Shown: positions 24,708 through 35,965 of the stretch, piece by piece
How the letters are laid out: every line of letters begins with the position of its first letter
Position numbering within the stretch: position 1 is the stretch's first letter
Source of the DNA: Gemmatimonadota bacterium
Lineage (GTDB): Bacteria > Gemmatimonadota > Gemmatimonadetes > Longimicrobiales > Gaopeijiaceae
DNA length: 64,000 bases
Reading direction: 5' to 3'
Assembly: GCA_021295815.1 (NCBI GenBank)
Contig: JAGWBQ010000012.1
Span: forward strand, 1-64,000
Notes under the pieces: model-generated
Seen by the model: the letters and a program-made list of their open reading frames with translations, nothing else
Database searches by the model: none
What the model was told of the DNA's origin: nothing
Position numbers and translations under genes: made by a program

Positions 24708-25764
24708 TCAACTCCCCCGTTCGAGAAGCCACACATCGACGTGGTCCAGGTCGAGGCTGTCCGAGCGAATCGTCAGAAGGTGTTCGGCGCTGAAGGCCGG
24801 GGCGACTCCCGGTTTTTCAGGAGGTCGGGGAACGCTGGCGAGGAGCCGTCCATCGGCGTCGAATACCTCCCAGAGGTCTCCTGCCGCACGTTCGACTTCT
24901 ACCCAGAGTTTTCCGTCGGGCACGATGTGCAGACCCCGGAGGATCGGTTTAGCGGCAGGCCGGGTGGGGCCCGAGGGGTCGCATGAAGCGCTCCTGTTCT
25001 CGGCGCGCCACTCCTCGAACTCCCGGTTGCCCTCCTCCCACTCCTCGTCCCCGACCGGTTCGGTTGGCAGCGGACGGTGGATCACCCGCACGGTGTCGGC
25101 GCCGTCGTTCCGGGTAACCGCGATGCGGTAGTCGCTCGTCAGTGCGGAGTAGATGACGCCGGCCGGCCCCGGATGCTGCGTCAGCCCCGGTGCGAAGGGG
25201 ATCGTGAAGAAGCTGAGGAAGCCCTCCCCATGCTGGCAGACGATTGCCGACGAGAGAGGGCCGGACGGGAGTGTCAGCTGCTCCAGCGTGTCGCCTGTTT
25301 CGCCGCTGCTGTTCAAGCCCACGTAGAGCGACTTGAGCACGGACCCGAAACTGGTTTCGACCACGGCACCCGTTGCAAGCCGGTATACCTCGTCCCGGCC
25401 GGCCGAAGGTGCGGCGGTGCGCACCGTCCAGCCCGAAGACCCTCACCTCCAGGTTTAGGGCGTCGGCTACGTAGATATCTCCGTCCGGTCCCAGAGCCAC
25501 GCTGTTCACACCACCGAATTCCTCGGGCGAGCCGGTTTCGGTCAGGGTTTTCGGCCCGACCGAGACAACCGGAATCAGCCGTGCCGGAGGTGGGGTGCCG
25601 GTGTTGGTAACGTGGACGACGTCTCCGATGGTGTCGAAAGTGGTGGCGAAGTCGCTGGGCGGTGCTGCGGCGTCCTGTGTGCAGGCGGTGGCGAGGGCGA
25701 GAGTGCCGGTGACGGCGAGGGTGACGTTTAGTTCAGGCGAAAAGAAGGGGCGGATGTAGCGCAT
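24708..25764 (-). pseudogene. 6-bladed beta-propeller lipoprotein, frameshifted
   Basis: Frame one starts at ATG 25764 with a lipobox (TLALATAC) and the typical opening of a 6-bladed propeller: GGVNSVALGPDGDIYVADAL then NLEVRVFGLDGAHRRTFGRP. It then runs out of frame at about 25391-25410, in a CCGG-rich stretch. Another frame resumes with RDEVYRLATGAVVETSFG and continues through GLHIVPDGKLWVEVER and WEVFDADGRLLASVP to the stop at 24708. The first half covers roughly 120 residues and the second 235. The junction probably also lost sequence, because a blade seems missing between them. It is a decayed gene or an assembly error. Confidence 0.7.
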
Positions 25765-25930
25765 GGCGGTCCCGGTGGCCGGTCGATTCCGTTCACCCGG
25801 AGTGGCGGCCGGAACGCAAAGCCGGGCCCTAGTCCATGGACGCGCCATCTTGCCGAATGGTTGTCCTCGCGCCCATAATTGGGAGCGCCTTGCCGCCGGG
25901 TGATAGGCTCGGCCGGGCGTGGGCCGGCCT

Positions 25931-26635
25931 TCAGGCCTGAGACCGGTACGCGTGCCGGGGGTCGATCAGCGTCAGCCCGCCGCCGGCCAGGGTGTAGGTC
26001 TCCTCCGCCAGGAAACAGGCGTCCTCCTCGTCGTGGCTGACGAGTATCGAGGCGGCGCGACTGCTGCGGATCCAGTCCGCCACGATCCCCCGTATCTCTT
26101 CCCGCAGAGGCCGATCGAGGGCGGAGAACGGTTCGTCGAGGAGGAGGAGCTTCGGTCTGGCCAGCAGGGCTCGACCGAGCGCCACCCTCTGGCGTTCGCC
26201 GCCAGACAGCCGACTGGGCATGCGCCCGAATAGCTGTTCGATCCGGAGGAGGGCGGCGATTTCGGCGACGGCTCCTTCGGAATTCACGGTTCGGGGCGCT
26301 CCGAAGAGGAGGTTGTCGAGCACGCTCCGGTCAGGGAAAAGCAAGGAATCCTGGGGCACCCATCCGACCGGTCTCGACCAAGGCGGGACGCGAACGCCCG
26401 TCTTCTCCAGCCAAGGTTCTCCGGCGAACGAGACCGTCCCTTGGGCCCGCGCCTCGACTCCGGCCACCACTCGGAGCAGCGTGCTCTTCCCGGACCCCGA
26501 AGGACCGACGACCGCGATGGTGGGGGAATCGGTCGCTATGTCGAACCGGAGATCGCGGGCACCGAGGCGTATGCGCACATTTACCCTGGGCACGGGCGAC
26601 GGACCGTCAGGAACGAGACGATCAGAACCTGTCAA
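25931..26635 (-). CDS. modC: Molybdate-type ABC transporter ATP-binding protein
   Basis: A 234-residue ABC ATPase. Walker A is GPSGSGKST, the Q-loop is in VGWVPQDSLLFPD, the signature is LSGGERQRVALGRAL and Walker B is KLLLLDEPFSALD, with the switch histidine in SHDEEDA. It lacks the C-terminal Mop/TOBE domain found in classical ModC. The start taken is TTG at 26635, which overlaps the end of the ModA-ModB gene and follows GGAGCAGG. A downstream GTG near 26584 is an alternative. It powers import of the ion bound by the fused ModA domain. Confidence 0.85.
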   Translation of the reverse strand: MTGSDRLVPDGPSPVPRVNVRIRLGARDLRFDIATDSPTIAVVGPSGSGKSTLLRVVAGVEARAQGTVSFAGEPWLEKTGVRVPPWSRPVGWVPQDSLLFPDRSVLDNLLFGAPRTVNSEGAVAEIAALLRIEQLFGRMPSRLSGGERQRVALGRALLARPKLLLLDEPFSALDRPLREEIRGIVADWIRSSRAASILVSHDEEDACFLAEETYTLAGGGLTLIDPRHAYRSQA

Positions 26636-28178
26636 CCTGCTCCATCCTTAAGCGTTGACGCCGGGAGAGCGCCTCGAACGCCACCAGAGCCACGAGAGAG
26701 ACGGTCACGCTCGCCGTCACCAATGTCCAGATGCGCCAGTTTTCGCCGGGAGACTCGAGCAACGTGTAGACGGCGAGAGCGACGGTCCTGGTCGAGCCTT
26801 CCACATTGCCCGCAAGCACCACCGTCGCCCCGAATTCTCCGAGGGCGCGTGCGAAGGCGAGTAGAGCTCCTGCTGCGATCCCCGGTAGAGCGAGAGGGAG
26901 AGAGACCCGGTAGAACGTTCGTACCGGGGGTAACCCCAAGGTTGCGGCCAGCTCCTCGTATCGGGAGTCAACCGCCTCGAACGCGTTTCTGACCGAGAAC
27001 ACGTATAGCGGCATCCCCACGACGAGCGCTGCGAGCACCGCCCCCAACAAGGTGAAGGGCACGGGCAGGCTCAGGTCCGTCAGCAGACTGCCCAGCGGCG
27101 CGTTGGCTCCGAATAGGCTCAGGAGCAGGAATCCGGTGATTACCGGCGGCACCACGAGCGGGGACATCACCATCGTGGAAAGGATCGTCTTGCCCCTGAA
27201 CGATCTGCGGGCGAAGAGCCAGCCCAGTGCAACCGCCACCGGCGTGGCGGCGAGAGTGGCGAGGAGGGCGACCAGAACCGAGATGCGCACCGCGGACCAG
27301 ATCGATGGCGCGAACACTCCGGGATCGCTCGCCTCCTCCCGGGACCTGAAGTACGAAGACGACCGCCCGTCGCCCGGAAGGAACCCGGCATCCGCCAAAA
27401 TTCCCTGAGCCTCTTCGGAAGAAAGAAAGTCGACGAAATCCCGGGCTGCGGGCGTCGTGCCCCTGATCGGGGCGGCGAAGTACCCGATCCGCTCGTGCGA
27501 GTCGGACGGGAAGACGAATGCTGTGACGACGTCGGGGTGGCTCGCGGCGTCGGTCCCGTAAACGACGGCGAGAGCCACTTCGCCTCGCGCCGCCCACTGG
27601 AGGGCCGACCTGACCGAATTGGCGCTTACCACCCGCGCCGACACCTCCGGCCAGACACCTGCGGCGGCCAAGGCCGTTCGGGCGTAGCGTCCGCCGGGCA
27701 CGTTCTCGCCGGCGAGGGCGATCCGGTCGAGGTCGAGGAGGGCGCTCGGGCCCGCAGGCACGGCCTCCGCGGCGGACGGCACCACCGCCGTCAAGGTGTT
27801 GCCCGCTATTCGCGCGACGGAGGTCCCGTCCACCCTTCCTCGGTCTTCCAACCAGAACAGCCACTCCCGGTCAGCGCCGACGAAAACCGAAACCGCAGGA
27901 TTCCGCTCCACCTGCCGTGCCAATCGCGAGCTCGCCCCGAAAGAGAGTCGTACGGTAGGGCGCCTTCCTGATCTCTCCCAGCTCTCGGCCACCACGGGAA
28001 GCACGTCGGCGAGAGAGGCGGCTGCCAGAACCAGCAGGACCTCGTCTTCGCTATCACGCGTCTGGCAGACGGCCTGGGCCGGGAGCGCGCCGAAGGCCGA
28101 TTCTGCAGCCAGAAGAACGCACAGCGTCACGACGACCCCTGCCGGCGAGCCTGCGTTCGGCGGTCTACCCCCTACCAA
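26622..28178 (-). CDS. Fused molybdate-binding protein and permease (ModA-ModB)
   Basis: A 518-residue protein. Residues 1-30 look like a signal/anchor segment. Residues 45-285 form a ModA-type binding domain with LVLAAASLADVLPVVAESWE, LSFGASSRLARQVERN and the hinge SANSVRSALQWAARGEVALAVVYGTD. From about 295 there are five to six membrane spans ending in the coupling motif region AFARALGEFGATVVLAG, as in ModB. Binding protein and permease are separate in most bacteria. The TTG at 28178 overlaps the stop of the beta-barrel gene and is a weak start; a later GTG at VTLCVLLAAES is possible. It imports molybdate or tungstate oxyanions together with the overlapping ModC. Confidence 0.85.
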   Translation of the reverse strand: MVGGRPPNAGSPAGVVVTLCVLLAAESAFGALPAQAVCQTRDSEDEVLLVLAAASLADVLPVVAESWERSGRRPTVRLSFGASSRLARQVERNPAVSVFVGADREWLFWLEDRGRVDGTSVARIAGNTLTAVVPSAAEAVPAGPSALLDLDRIALAGENVPGGRYARTALAAAGVWPEVSARVVSANSVRSALQWAARGEVALAVVYGTDAASHPDVVTAFVFPSDSHERIGYFAAPIRGTTPAARDFVDFLSSEEAQGILADAGFLPGDGRSSSYFRSREEASDPGVFAPSIWSAVRISVLVALLATLAATPVAVALGWLFARRSFRGKTILSTMVMSPLVVPPVITGFLLLSLFGANAPLGSLLTDLSLPVPFTLLGAVLAALVVGMPLYVFSVRNAFEAVDSRYEELAATLGLPPVRTFYRVSLPLALPGIAAGALLAFARALGEFGATVVLAGNVEGSTRTVALAVYTLLESPGENWRIWTLVTASVTVSLVALVAFEALSRRQRLRMEQVDRF

Positions 28179-29314
28179 GGCGGGCGATAGTCGAGCGCGA
28201 TCGAGATCCCGAAGCTGCTGAAGTAGTCACCGCTGAAATCGGTCTCCGCCCGTGCCCATTCGAGCTGCAATCGGGCGTCGAGCGACTGCGCCACCTGTCT
28301 GCTGACTCCCAGCCAGACCTCGGAACGGTTGTCCGCTTCCTCGCCAGGCACAAGACGGGTGAACCCCGTGTCATGAGTGTAGGTCTTGTCAGCTAATTTG
28401 GCAAGGGCCTGAAGCGAGTATTCTCCCGGCAGCGGAAGTTGGACGTAGGCCTCGATGAGCACGGCGTTGTACTCGGGTCGTCTCGTGTTGGACCGATTGG
28501 CGATCCCTTCGATGTTGCCCCTCAAGAAGATGTCGCCTCGGTTTCCCTGCCAGAGGAAGCCGCCCCGGTAGGAGTGGTCGCGTCGGAACGGGTCGTCGTC
28601 GTAGAAGCTCTCCTGGCGTCGATACTCCGAGTGGTCGTAGCGCATGTGCAGCCTGAACATCGATCCGTCCGTCGTTCCGTTGTTCTTCGTCAGGCTCACC
28701 TCCGTTCCCACCTCCCTCCTGTCGAGAAGGTCCAGTTGCGAGAAATACGTCGGCGCACCGTAATTCGCGTCCTGCAGATCCAACCGCACGCTCAGGGTGA
28801 CGTCGCGCTGGGTTCTGAAGGAAATCTGGGTCGATCCGGAGCTCCGCAGGTAGCCTGGCTGCAGGAAGAGCGGCATGGGCGGCCGGTCCCATATCGAGCG
28901 GCCGTCGACACCTAGGTTGAACGACAGAACCGAGCGGCCTATCTGCTGCCAGTAGGATGCCTCGGAGCGGCCGCTCCACTCGGTCGGAGCGTAGTCTCTG
29001 GTCACGAACCCGTAAGCCGAAATCTGACGGAGGTCGCCGTTTGCGAATAAGCTGAGACCTCGGCGATCGGACCGGATAAGGTCGAGAGTCCAGCGGGCTC
29101 CGACCTCGGAGGCTACCGCGACGGCCTGCTCGGCCGAGTCCGAAAGCGGCGCGTTGACCGCCCGCAGGTTGCCTCTGTAAACGCCAACGGAGGTCTCCAG
29201 CCTCAGGACCGCGTCTCTGAGTTCCTGGGCGTGGAGACCGGAAGCTCCGCCGACCGCAAGCGTGGCTAGCGCGGCAGCCCGTGCCAGACCCGTCATCAAC
29301 GTCGGTATCCTCAT
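28172..29314 (-). CDS. Predicted outer-membrane beta-barrel protein in the molybdate operon
   Basis: A 380-residue protein from ATG at 29314, overlapping the previous stop (ATGA). The signal peptide ends GLHAQ. Alternating strands such as RSEASYWQQIGRSVLSFNLG, VTLSVRLDLQDANYG, GSMFRLHMRYDHSEYRR and YSLQALAKLADKTYTHDTG run to the C-terminus, ISIALDYRPPW, whose terminal aromatic residue suits Bam-dependent insertion. No named family was recognised. Its place between a coiled-coil periplasmic protein and ModA-ModB suggests a passage or structural role for oxyanion uptake. Confidence 0.7.
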   Translation of the reverse strand: MRIPTLMTGLARAAALATLAVGGASGLHAQELRDAVLRLETSVGVYRGNLRAVNAPLSDSAEQAVAVASEVGARWTLDLIRSDRRGLSLFANGDLRQISAYGFVTRDYAPTEWSGRSEASYWQQIGRSVLSFNLGVDGRSIWDRPPMPLFLQPGYLRSSGSTQISFRTQRDVTLSVRLDLQDANYGAPTYFSQLDLLDRREVGTEVSLTKNNGTTDGSMFRLHMRYDHSEYRRQESFYDDDPFRRDHSYRGGFLWQGNRGDIFLRGNIEGIANRSNTRRPEYNAVLIEAYVQLPLPGEYSLQALAKLADKTYTHDTGFTRLVPGEEADNRSEVWLGVSRQVAQSLDARLQLEWARAETDFSGDYFSSFGISIALDYRPPW

Positions 29315-30230
29315 ACGGGGTCGCCGCCAAGAGACTCGAAGTACTCCGCTCGCTCCATGATCCTTGTTCGGAAATCCTCCAGGATAGCTATCTGGTCGCG
29401 GAGGTCCGCGATGCGTTCCTCGATGGTCTGGGGAGCGCCGGCGACGGAAGCGCTGTCGGCCACCGGCGGCTCGCCGGTCTGGCGTCCCACGCCCGGTGGG
29501 AAAGGTATCCTGCCGAATCGGTCCGTGTCGGCCAGGAAGTCTTCCCTTTGCCTTTCCTGGCGCTGCCTTACCACGAGCGCGTTGAGATCCGAGTTCATAT
29601 CGTCAAGTAGCTTGTCGGCTTCCTGGGCGAGCCGTCTGCACAGGCTGGCCTTGTATCGCCACTCGTCCGGTCCGTCGCGCGGATCGTCCTCAACCACCTC
29701 AAGCTCGCTCATCAACGAACGCCCCGCCTCGGGCAGATCGACCGCTTCCAGTCGGGTTATGCGCTCTTCGATCAGACGGTAGTCCTCCCGATAGCTCTCC
29801 AAATTCCCACCCTTTTCAACACTCTCCATGCTGTCCAATATGGCTCCCTGCCAGTGCCAGAGAGCCTGGACGAGGTCGTCATGGGCCCGAACCAGGGAGT
29901 CTTCCGCCTCCGCCAGCCTCGCCAGACGTTGGGACATCTCGCGTCCGGGTTCGAGAGCCGCGATGTATGCGGCCTGCCGGCGACCATCGTCGCCGCTCGC
30001 GCGCGATCCTTCGAGGGTCATGAGCGCCCTGGTGTAGAGTTGGTTCACGGCATCGAGAGAATCCCGGGCCGCCACGTGGGACGCCACGGCCGCATCGTAC
30101 CGGTCCTGAGCCGTGTTGACCAGGATTTCGGGATTGGAAAGCCCTTGCTGGGCCTGAACCGCCCTACCCCTTGCCGGCAACGCGACGACCCAGAGGGCCG
30201 CGCAAAAAAACATCGCCGGAAGGGTTCTGG

Positions 30231-30234
<4 letters not shown>
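29311..30234 (-). CDS. Secreted coiled-coil protein in the molybdate operon
   Basis: A 307-residue protein from GTG at 30234, overlapping the regulator's TGA by four bases. The signal peptide (LPAMFFCAALWVVALPARG) is followed by long charged helices, for example DRYDAAVASHVAARDSLDAV, EAEDSLVRAHDDLVQALWHW, DYRLIEERITRLEAVDLPEA and a C-terminal segment IEERIADLRDQIAILEDFRT. Such alpha-helical periplasmic proteins often bridge membranes. No family was recognised. The gene directly follows the two-component genes and directly precedes the barrel gene. Confidence 0.7.
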
Positions 30235-31644
<1,410 letters not shown>

Positions 31645-31652
<8 letters not shown>

Positions 31653-33225
31653 CCATGTCATCCCGGTGCCTGTAGGTTATCGCGCCGGAGGGATCCTCCA
31701 GGCTTCTGAGGAAAACTCTGAAGTGAGCTCCTTCGGTCGCTTCCAGAAGAGTTACCCTGCCACCGTTCGCTTCGGCCAGCTTGCGCACTATGGCCAGTCC
31801 CAACCCCGCTCCCTGTTCCTTGTCCGTGACGAAGGGGTCGAAAATGCGTTCGCGCAGATGGCCGGGGACTCCCGGTCCGTTGTCCACCACCGATATGACG
31901 ATCTCGCCCCTCTCCGTGTGAACCGACAGGCGCACTTCGTCGGCGACCTGTGAGGCGTTACGGAGTAGGTTGAGCACGATACGTTTGACGTGGTCGCTCG
32001 CCGCACGAGCCATCTGGGGGTTCGGAGACAAATTCTCGACCAGCTTTCCACCGGTCTCGGCCATCTCCGCTTCCACGAGTTCGCTCGCTTCTCTCATGGG
32101 GATACGAACGTCCACGACTTCGTTTCCCGTCTCGTCAAGAGGGCGCGCGTAGACGAGGAACTCGTTGACCACCCGGCTCAGCGTAGCGGTCTCCTCTCGA
32201 GCTCGGGCAAGCAGACGCCTTCGTTCAACCGGGTCCTCGGTGTCGTAGGCGGCTGCGAGAAAAAGTTCCAGCCCCCCGAGCGGGTTGCGAATCTCATGGG
32301 CCACCTGGGCCGGCATCAAACGCAGGTTCTCGTCACGCTCCAATATCCCTTGACGCATGCGCTCCATGGCCCTCGACAGGCGTCCCAGTTCCAGCGTTCT
32401 CTCCTGAGCCACGGGTTCTCGCATGAGTCCTCGGTGGATGCGGATGGCGGCTCGGCTCAGGCGCTCGAGGGGTCTCGCGACGCCCGTTGCCACGATGTTG
32501 GCGAGGATCGCCGCTAGAACCACGGCGATGGCGCAACCCAGAAGGAGATTGCGACCCAGCCGATCGAGCGGCTCCTCGTAGTCGGCGGGCATCAGGACCG
32601 CAAGCACAATGTCGCTGTAGCTGCCGTCGGAGTTCTTCAACGCCGCGAATCCCCAGTTGTAAGGCCCTCCCGAGCGCTGGAAGAACCCCCCGTCGGGATG
32701 TTCGAAGGAGAGGGGCGTGGCGGCGTGTCCGGTGACGCGGGCCTCCTCGATCTCCTGTCGATACAGCAGGTTGAATTCCGCAACGGGGGCCCCGATCGGA
32801 ACCTCGTCCAACGGCAGGGTCGATACCACGACGGTCTCGGTGAGGGTGATTGGGTCGGGGCGGAGCAGGAACGCGGCCGAGGCCTGAATCGCCGGATGGA
32901 CCTCGAGCTCCTTCAGCCGCTCCTGAACGAACGCCCCTTGCCCTTCGAACCCAGGGCGGAGCAGAGAGACGAGCGAGGGTTGGAGACCGGTGGCGATGGC
33001 AGCCGCCGCCACTCTCCCGGCACCCCGGTTGAGCTCGGCTCGCAGGGATCTGTCGGCTTCGTCCCAGGCATACCACGTCCCGCCCAGGGTGAGGAGCACC
33101 ACGAAGAGGAAAAGTCCGATGACGTAGCGCCACCGAAGAGACGCGGCGAGGCCGAGGTTCAGCCTTACGCGGGAGGCTAACCTGCGCCTCAGAACCGAAA
33201 CGCCCTTAAGGCCGAGCTTTCGCAA
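31645..33225 (-). CDS. Membrane sensor histidine kinase
   Basis: A 526-residue protein. TM1 lies at about 33-52, a sensor domain of about 170 residues is periplasmic, and TM2 lies at about 226-246. A HAMP-like linker follows, then HisKA with the phospho-acceptor His in AHEIRNPLGG at about 310. The HATPase_c domain has N-box HVKRIVLNLLRNASQVADEV, G1 VVDNGPGVPG and G2 EQGAGLGLAIVRKLAEANGG. Its 3' end overlaps the regulator, so the pair is co-translated. The start TTG at 33225 is uncertain. It probably senses an envelope or oxyanion-related signal, inferred from the operon. Confidence 0.88.
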
Positions 33226-33252
33226 GACGCCGGACTTTCCCCGCCGGACTCC

Positions 33253-34239
33253 TCAGTCGTCACAGGTGACGTATTCCGTTGGGAGCATGACGAATTCGTG
33301 CGGGCCCGCGGTACGCGGAGCCACCACCGCGCGGTAGGGGAAGTTGATGGAAGAGTGTGGTGAGCAGAAGTCGCCGGGCACCCGCTCCACCATCTGAGCC
33401 ACTGTGCCGCCTGCCGTCTGGAAGATGTTGCGCACGTGCACAGTTTGTCCGGCTTCCTTGCGCTCGCCCACGAGCGCGGCTATGACGTAGTCCCGGTCGA
33501 AAAAAACCACCGGCGGCGTGCCGTCCATTCCTATGGAGCGCCAGAACCTTAACCATTCGCTCTCGCTCTCGATCAGCCTCGAGGTGGTTGCGGCGGCGCC
33601 GGCGTTTTCTCCACTGGCCAAGGTTCCGAACGGTATGCTGCCGTAGTAGGGGCTGCGGTAGTCCGCTCCCACCGTGGCGTCGCGCACCTGGATTCCGGCA
33701 GCGACCAGGCGTGTGGCGGTGTATTGGGGGCCCGCGCCGCGTTCGGTCATCGTGGAGAGCGAACCGGAGACGCATTGCTGCCAGCTCCGGGACAGGTTCC
33801 GGTCGGCGTCGAAAATGTTGACCTTGATCGCCGTTCGCGTGGTCCCGCAATCGTGGCTGATGCCTTCCGGCAAACCGGGAATGAAGATCGCAACTCCGGG
33901 AGCCTCGTGCAGACGAACGATGAGCTCGGCGTACTTGGGGGAGAGCCGCGAAGGATCTCCCACGCTCCCGATAGTGCTCGAGTCGCCGACCCGTCCTTCG
34001 TAGCGGATCTCCTCATGGAGAATCCACTCTCCTGAAGTTTTCCACGTCAAGCTTTGGTTGAAGCCGCCCTCGCCCACGAGAAGCGGGGTCGCCAGAAAAA
34101 TCTCGATGTGGCCGATCTGTCCGAAACGCTCGGCCGGTGGCGGAACGACCTCGCCGTCGCAGGCGCTCGCCAGCACGACCGAAACCGCGCCCAAGGCGAT
34201 GACGCGAGCCCCGATGGCACCCGGAGGACCCGTTTTCAT
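33253..34239 (-). CDS. Lipoprotein with PrcB-like C-terminal domain
   Basis: A 328-residue protein from ATG at 34239 with a lipobox (VVLASACD). The middle is unrecognised. The C-terminal third (SEWLRFWRSIGMDGTPPVVF, DRDYVIAALVGERKEAGQTV, VAQMVERVPGDFCSPHSS and YRAVVAPR) has the order of motifs of the PrcB C-terminal domain, known from a protease-associated subunit of Treponema. It precedes the kinase by 27 bases and may head the molybdate operon. It is divergent from pyrE with only 14 bases between starts. Confidence 0.6.
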   Translation of the reverse strand: MKTGPPGAIGARVIALGAVSVVLASACDGEVVPPPAERFGQIGHIEIFLATPLLVGEGGFNQSLTWKTSGEWILHEEIRYEGRVGDSSTIGSVGDPSRLSPKYAELIVRLHEAPGVAIFIPGLPEGISHDCGTTRTAIKVNIFDADRNLSRSWQQCVSGSLSTMTERGAGPQYTATRLVAAGIQVRDATVGADYRSPYYGSIPFGTLASGENAGAAATTSRLIESESEWLRFWRSIGMDGTPPVVFFDRDYVIAALVGERKEAGQTVHVRNIFQTAGGTVAQMVERVPGDFCSPHSSINFPYRAVVAPRTAGPHEFVMLPTEYVTCDD

Positions 34240-34253
34240 ATTAGCTTCGCTTC

Positions 34254-34829
34254 GTGAACAGCTTCGACCCGACGCATATCCAAACCCTCAAGCACCTCCT
34301 CGTGTCTCGCTCGGTGATTCTAGGTGAGATTACCCTTGCGAGCGGCCTACGTTCTGATTTCTACGTGGATGCGCGGAGAACCACGATGTCGGCTGCGGGA
34401 CAGGAGGCCATGGGCAGGGTGGGTTGCGGTTTCCTCAAGAGTCTGTCGGAACCGGCGGAGCTCGTGGGCGGCTTGACCATGGGAGCCGATCCCATCGCCT
34501 ACGCCATCGCTCACCGGTGCGCGCTCGAAGGACTCGCCGTGGACGCCTTCTCCGTGAGGAAGAGCGTCAAAGCTCACGGAACGCACAGGCGTGTCGAGGG
34601 ACCTGTCCGTAAAGGGATGCGCGCCTTGGTGGTGGAGGACTGCGTCACCACCGGAGGCAGCGCCCTCTCCGCTGTACGCGCCCTCCGTGAGTTCGGGATA
34701 ACCGTCAGCGACGTATTCGCGCTCGTGGACCGGTCCGAAGGACGTGGGCGGGAAAGGCTTCGCCAGGAAAGGCTCAGCTTGACATCTCTCTTCACGGGGC
34801 CCGACTTGGCCGACGCGGCGCGGGGCTGA
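34254..34829 (+). CDS. pyrE: Orotate phosphoribosyltransferase
   Basis: A 191-residue cytoplasmic enzyme converting orotate plus PRPP to orotidine 5'-phosphate in pyrimidine synthesis. GTG at 34254 is the start. The PRPP-binding loop ALVVEDCVTTGGSALSAV is at about 126-143. ITLASGLRSDFYVDARRT is the usual substrate region and AFSVRKSVKAHGTHRRVEG the flexible catalytic loop. Its close divergence from the lipoprotein gene leaves no room for a separate promoter, so its promoter must lie inside that gene. Confidence 0.93.
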   Translation: MNSFDPTHIQTLKHLLVSRSVILGEITLASGLRSDFYVDARRTTMSAAGQEAMGRVGCGFLKSLSEPAELVGGLTMGADPIAYAIAHRCALEGLAVDAFSVRKSVKAHGTHRRVEGPVRKGMRALVVEDCVTTGGSALSAVRALREFGITVSDVFALVDRSEGRGRERLRQERLSLTSLFTGPDLADAARG

Positions 34830-34855
34830 CGAGAAGGGGTACCGGACAGCTCCTG

Positions 34856-35965
34856 CTAATCCAAAAGCCTTAGCGGCATCACCAGACAGAGATAGTCGGA
34901 ATCGTCGTCATCCTGTTCGACGGGCCGCATCACGACCGCCCTTTCCGGACTTTGGAAGGTGAAGAGCACGTCGTCTCCCGACATGTGCGAGAGCGCTTCC
35001 TTGAGGTAGTTGGCGTTGAAGCCGATGGCCATCTCGGCGCCGTCGTATTCGATTTCGACCTCGTCGACCGCCCGTCCGAGATCCGGCGAAGACGCCTCGG
35101 CGACGAGCCTCGATTCGGTGAAGGTGACCCTGATCCGGTTGGCGTCCGAGGTAATCGGCGAGATCCTCGCTATCGCGGTGACGAGCTCTTTTTTCGGAAT
35201 CGTGGCGGCGTGGTCGCCCGTCTGCGGGATGACCTGCCGGTAGTTGGGGTATCGGCCTTCGATCAACCGGGTGTAGACCTCGGTTTGATCCATGCGAAAG
35301 GCGAGATAGTTCTCGTTTCGGGCGACATCGACCGTTCCCGAGCCTTGGAACAGGGTTCTTGCGCTCTTGAGCGCCAAAGGAGGGACGATCAGATCGACTC
35401 CGACCTCGTCAGTGATGTCGATCGTTCTCCCGTAAGCCGCGAGCCGGTGCCCGTCGGTAGCTACCATCTTCATGGAACGATTCTTGAGTTCCCACAGCAC
35501 GCCGTTCAGTATCGGCCGAGAATCCTCTGTCGAGACAGCGTAGGAGGTACGATCGATGAGCTCGACCAGCGCACTCCGGTGGATGGTCCAAGGCGTGTCG
35601 AAGTCTACCTTGGGGAGATTCGGGAAATCGGCAGCCGGCATGCCGTTCAGGGTGAAGCTCGCCTTGCCGCAGGTGAGATGGAGCCGGTCCTCCTCCACAT
35701 GGATTTCGACGGTGGACGGCCCGAGATTCCGAACCACCGCTCTCAACGTCGCGCCGGGAAGAGTTGTGCTGCCCTGCGTTTGGATTTCCGCCGGCACCTC
35801 GGTCCTGATCCAGGCGTCCAGATCGGTTGAACTCATGCGCAGCCCGGTCTCCGTGGTTTCCACGAGAACGTTCGACAGAATGGGCAACGCGGAGCGGCTG
35901 GGTATGGTGCCTGCTACGCGAGTCAGGCAGGTATCGAGATTGCTGCGAGTTATCGAGAGCTTCAT
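34856..35965 (-). CDS. dnaN: DNA polymerase III sliding clamp, beta subunit
   Basis: A 369-residue protein from ATG at 35965. It starts MKLSITRSNLDTCLTRVAGT and shows the three-domain clamp: PILSNVLVETTETGLRMSST, KVDFDTPWTIHRSALVELID then VATDGHRLAAYGR, and the C-terminal MRPVEQDDDDSDYLCLVMPL with the RL ending that anchors clamp-binding peptides. It lies directly downstream of dnaA in the standard origin order and carries out processive replication. Confidence 0.96.
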   Translation of the reverse strand: MKLSITRSNLDTCLTRVAGTIPSRSALPILSNVLVETTETGLRMSSTDLDAWIRTEVPAEIQTQGSTTLPGATLRAVVRNLGPSTVEIHVEEDRLHLTCGKASFTLNGMPAADFPNLPKVDFDTPWTIHRSALVELIDRTSYAVSTEDSRPILNGVLWELKNRSMKMVATDGHRLAAYGRTIDITDEVGVDLIVPPLALKSARTLFQGSGTVDVARNENYLAFRMDQTEVYTRLIEGRYPNYRQVIPQTGDHAATIPKKELVTAIARISPITSDANRIRVTFTESRLVAEASSPDLGRAVDEVEIEYDGAEMAIGFNANYLKEALSHMSGDDVLFTFQSPERAVVMRPVEQDDDDSDYLCLVMPLRLLD

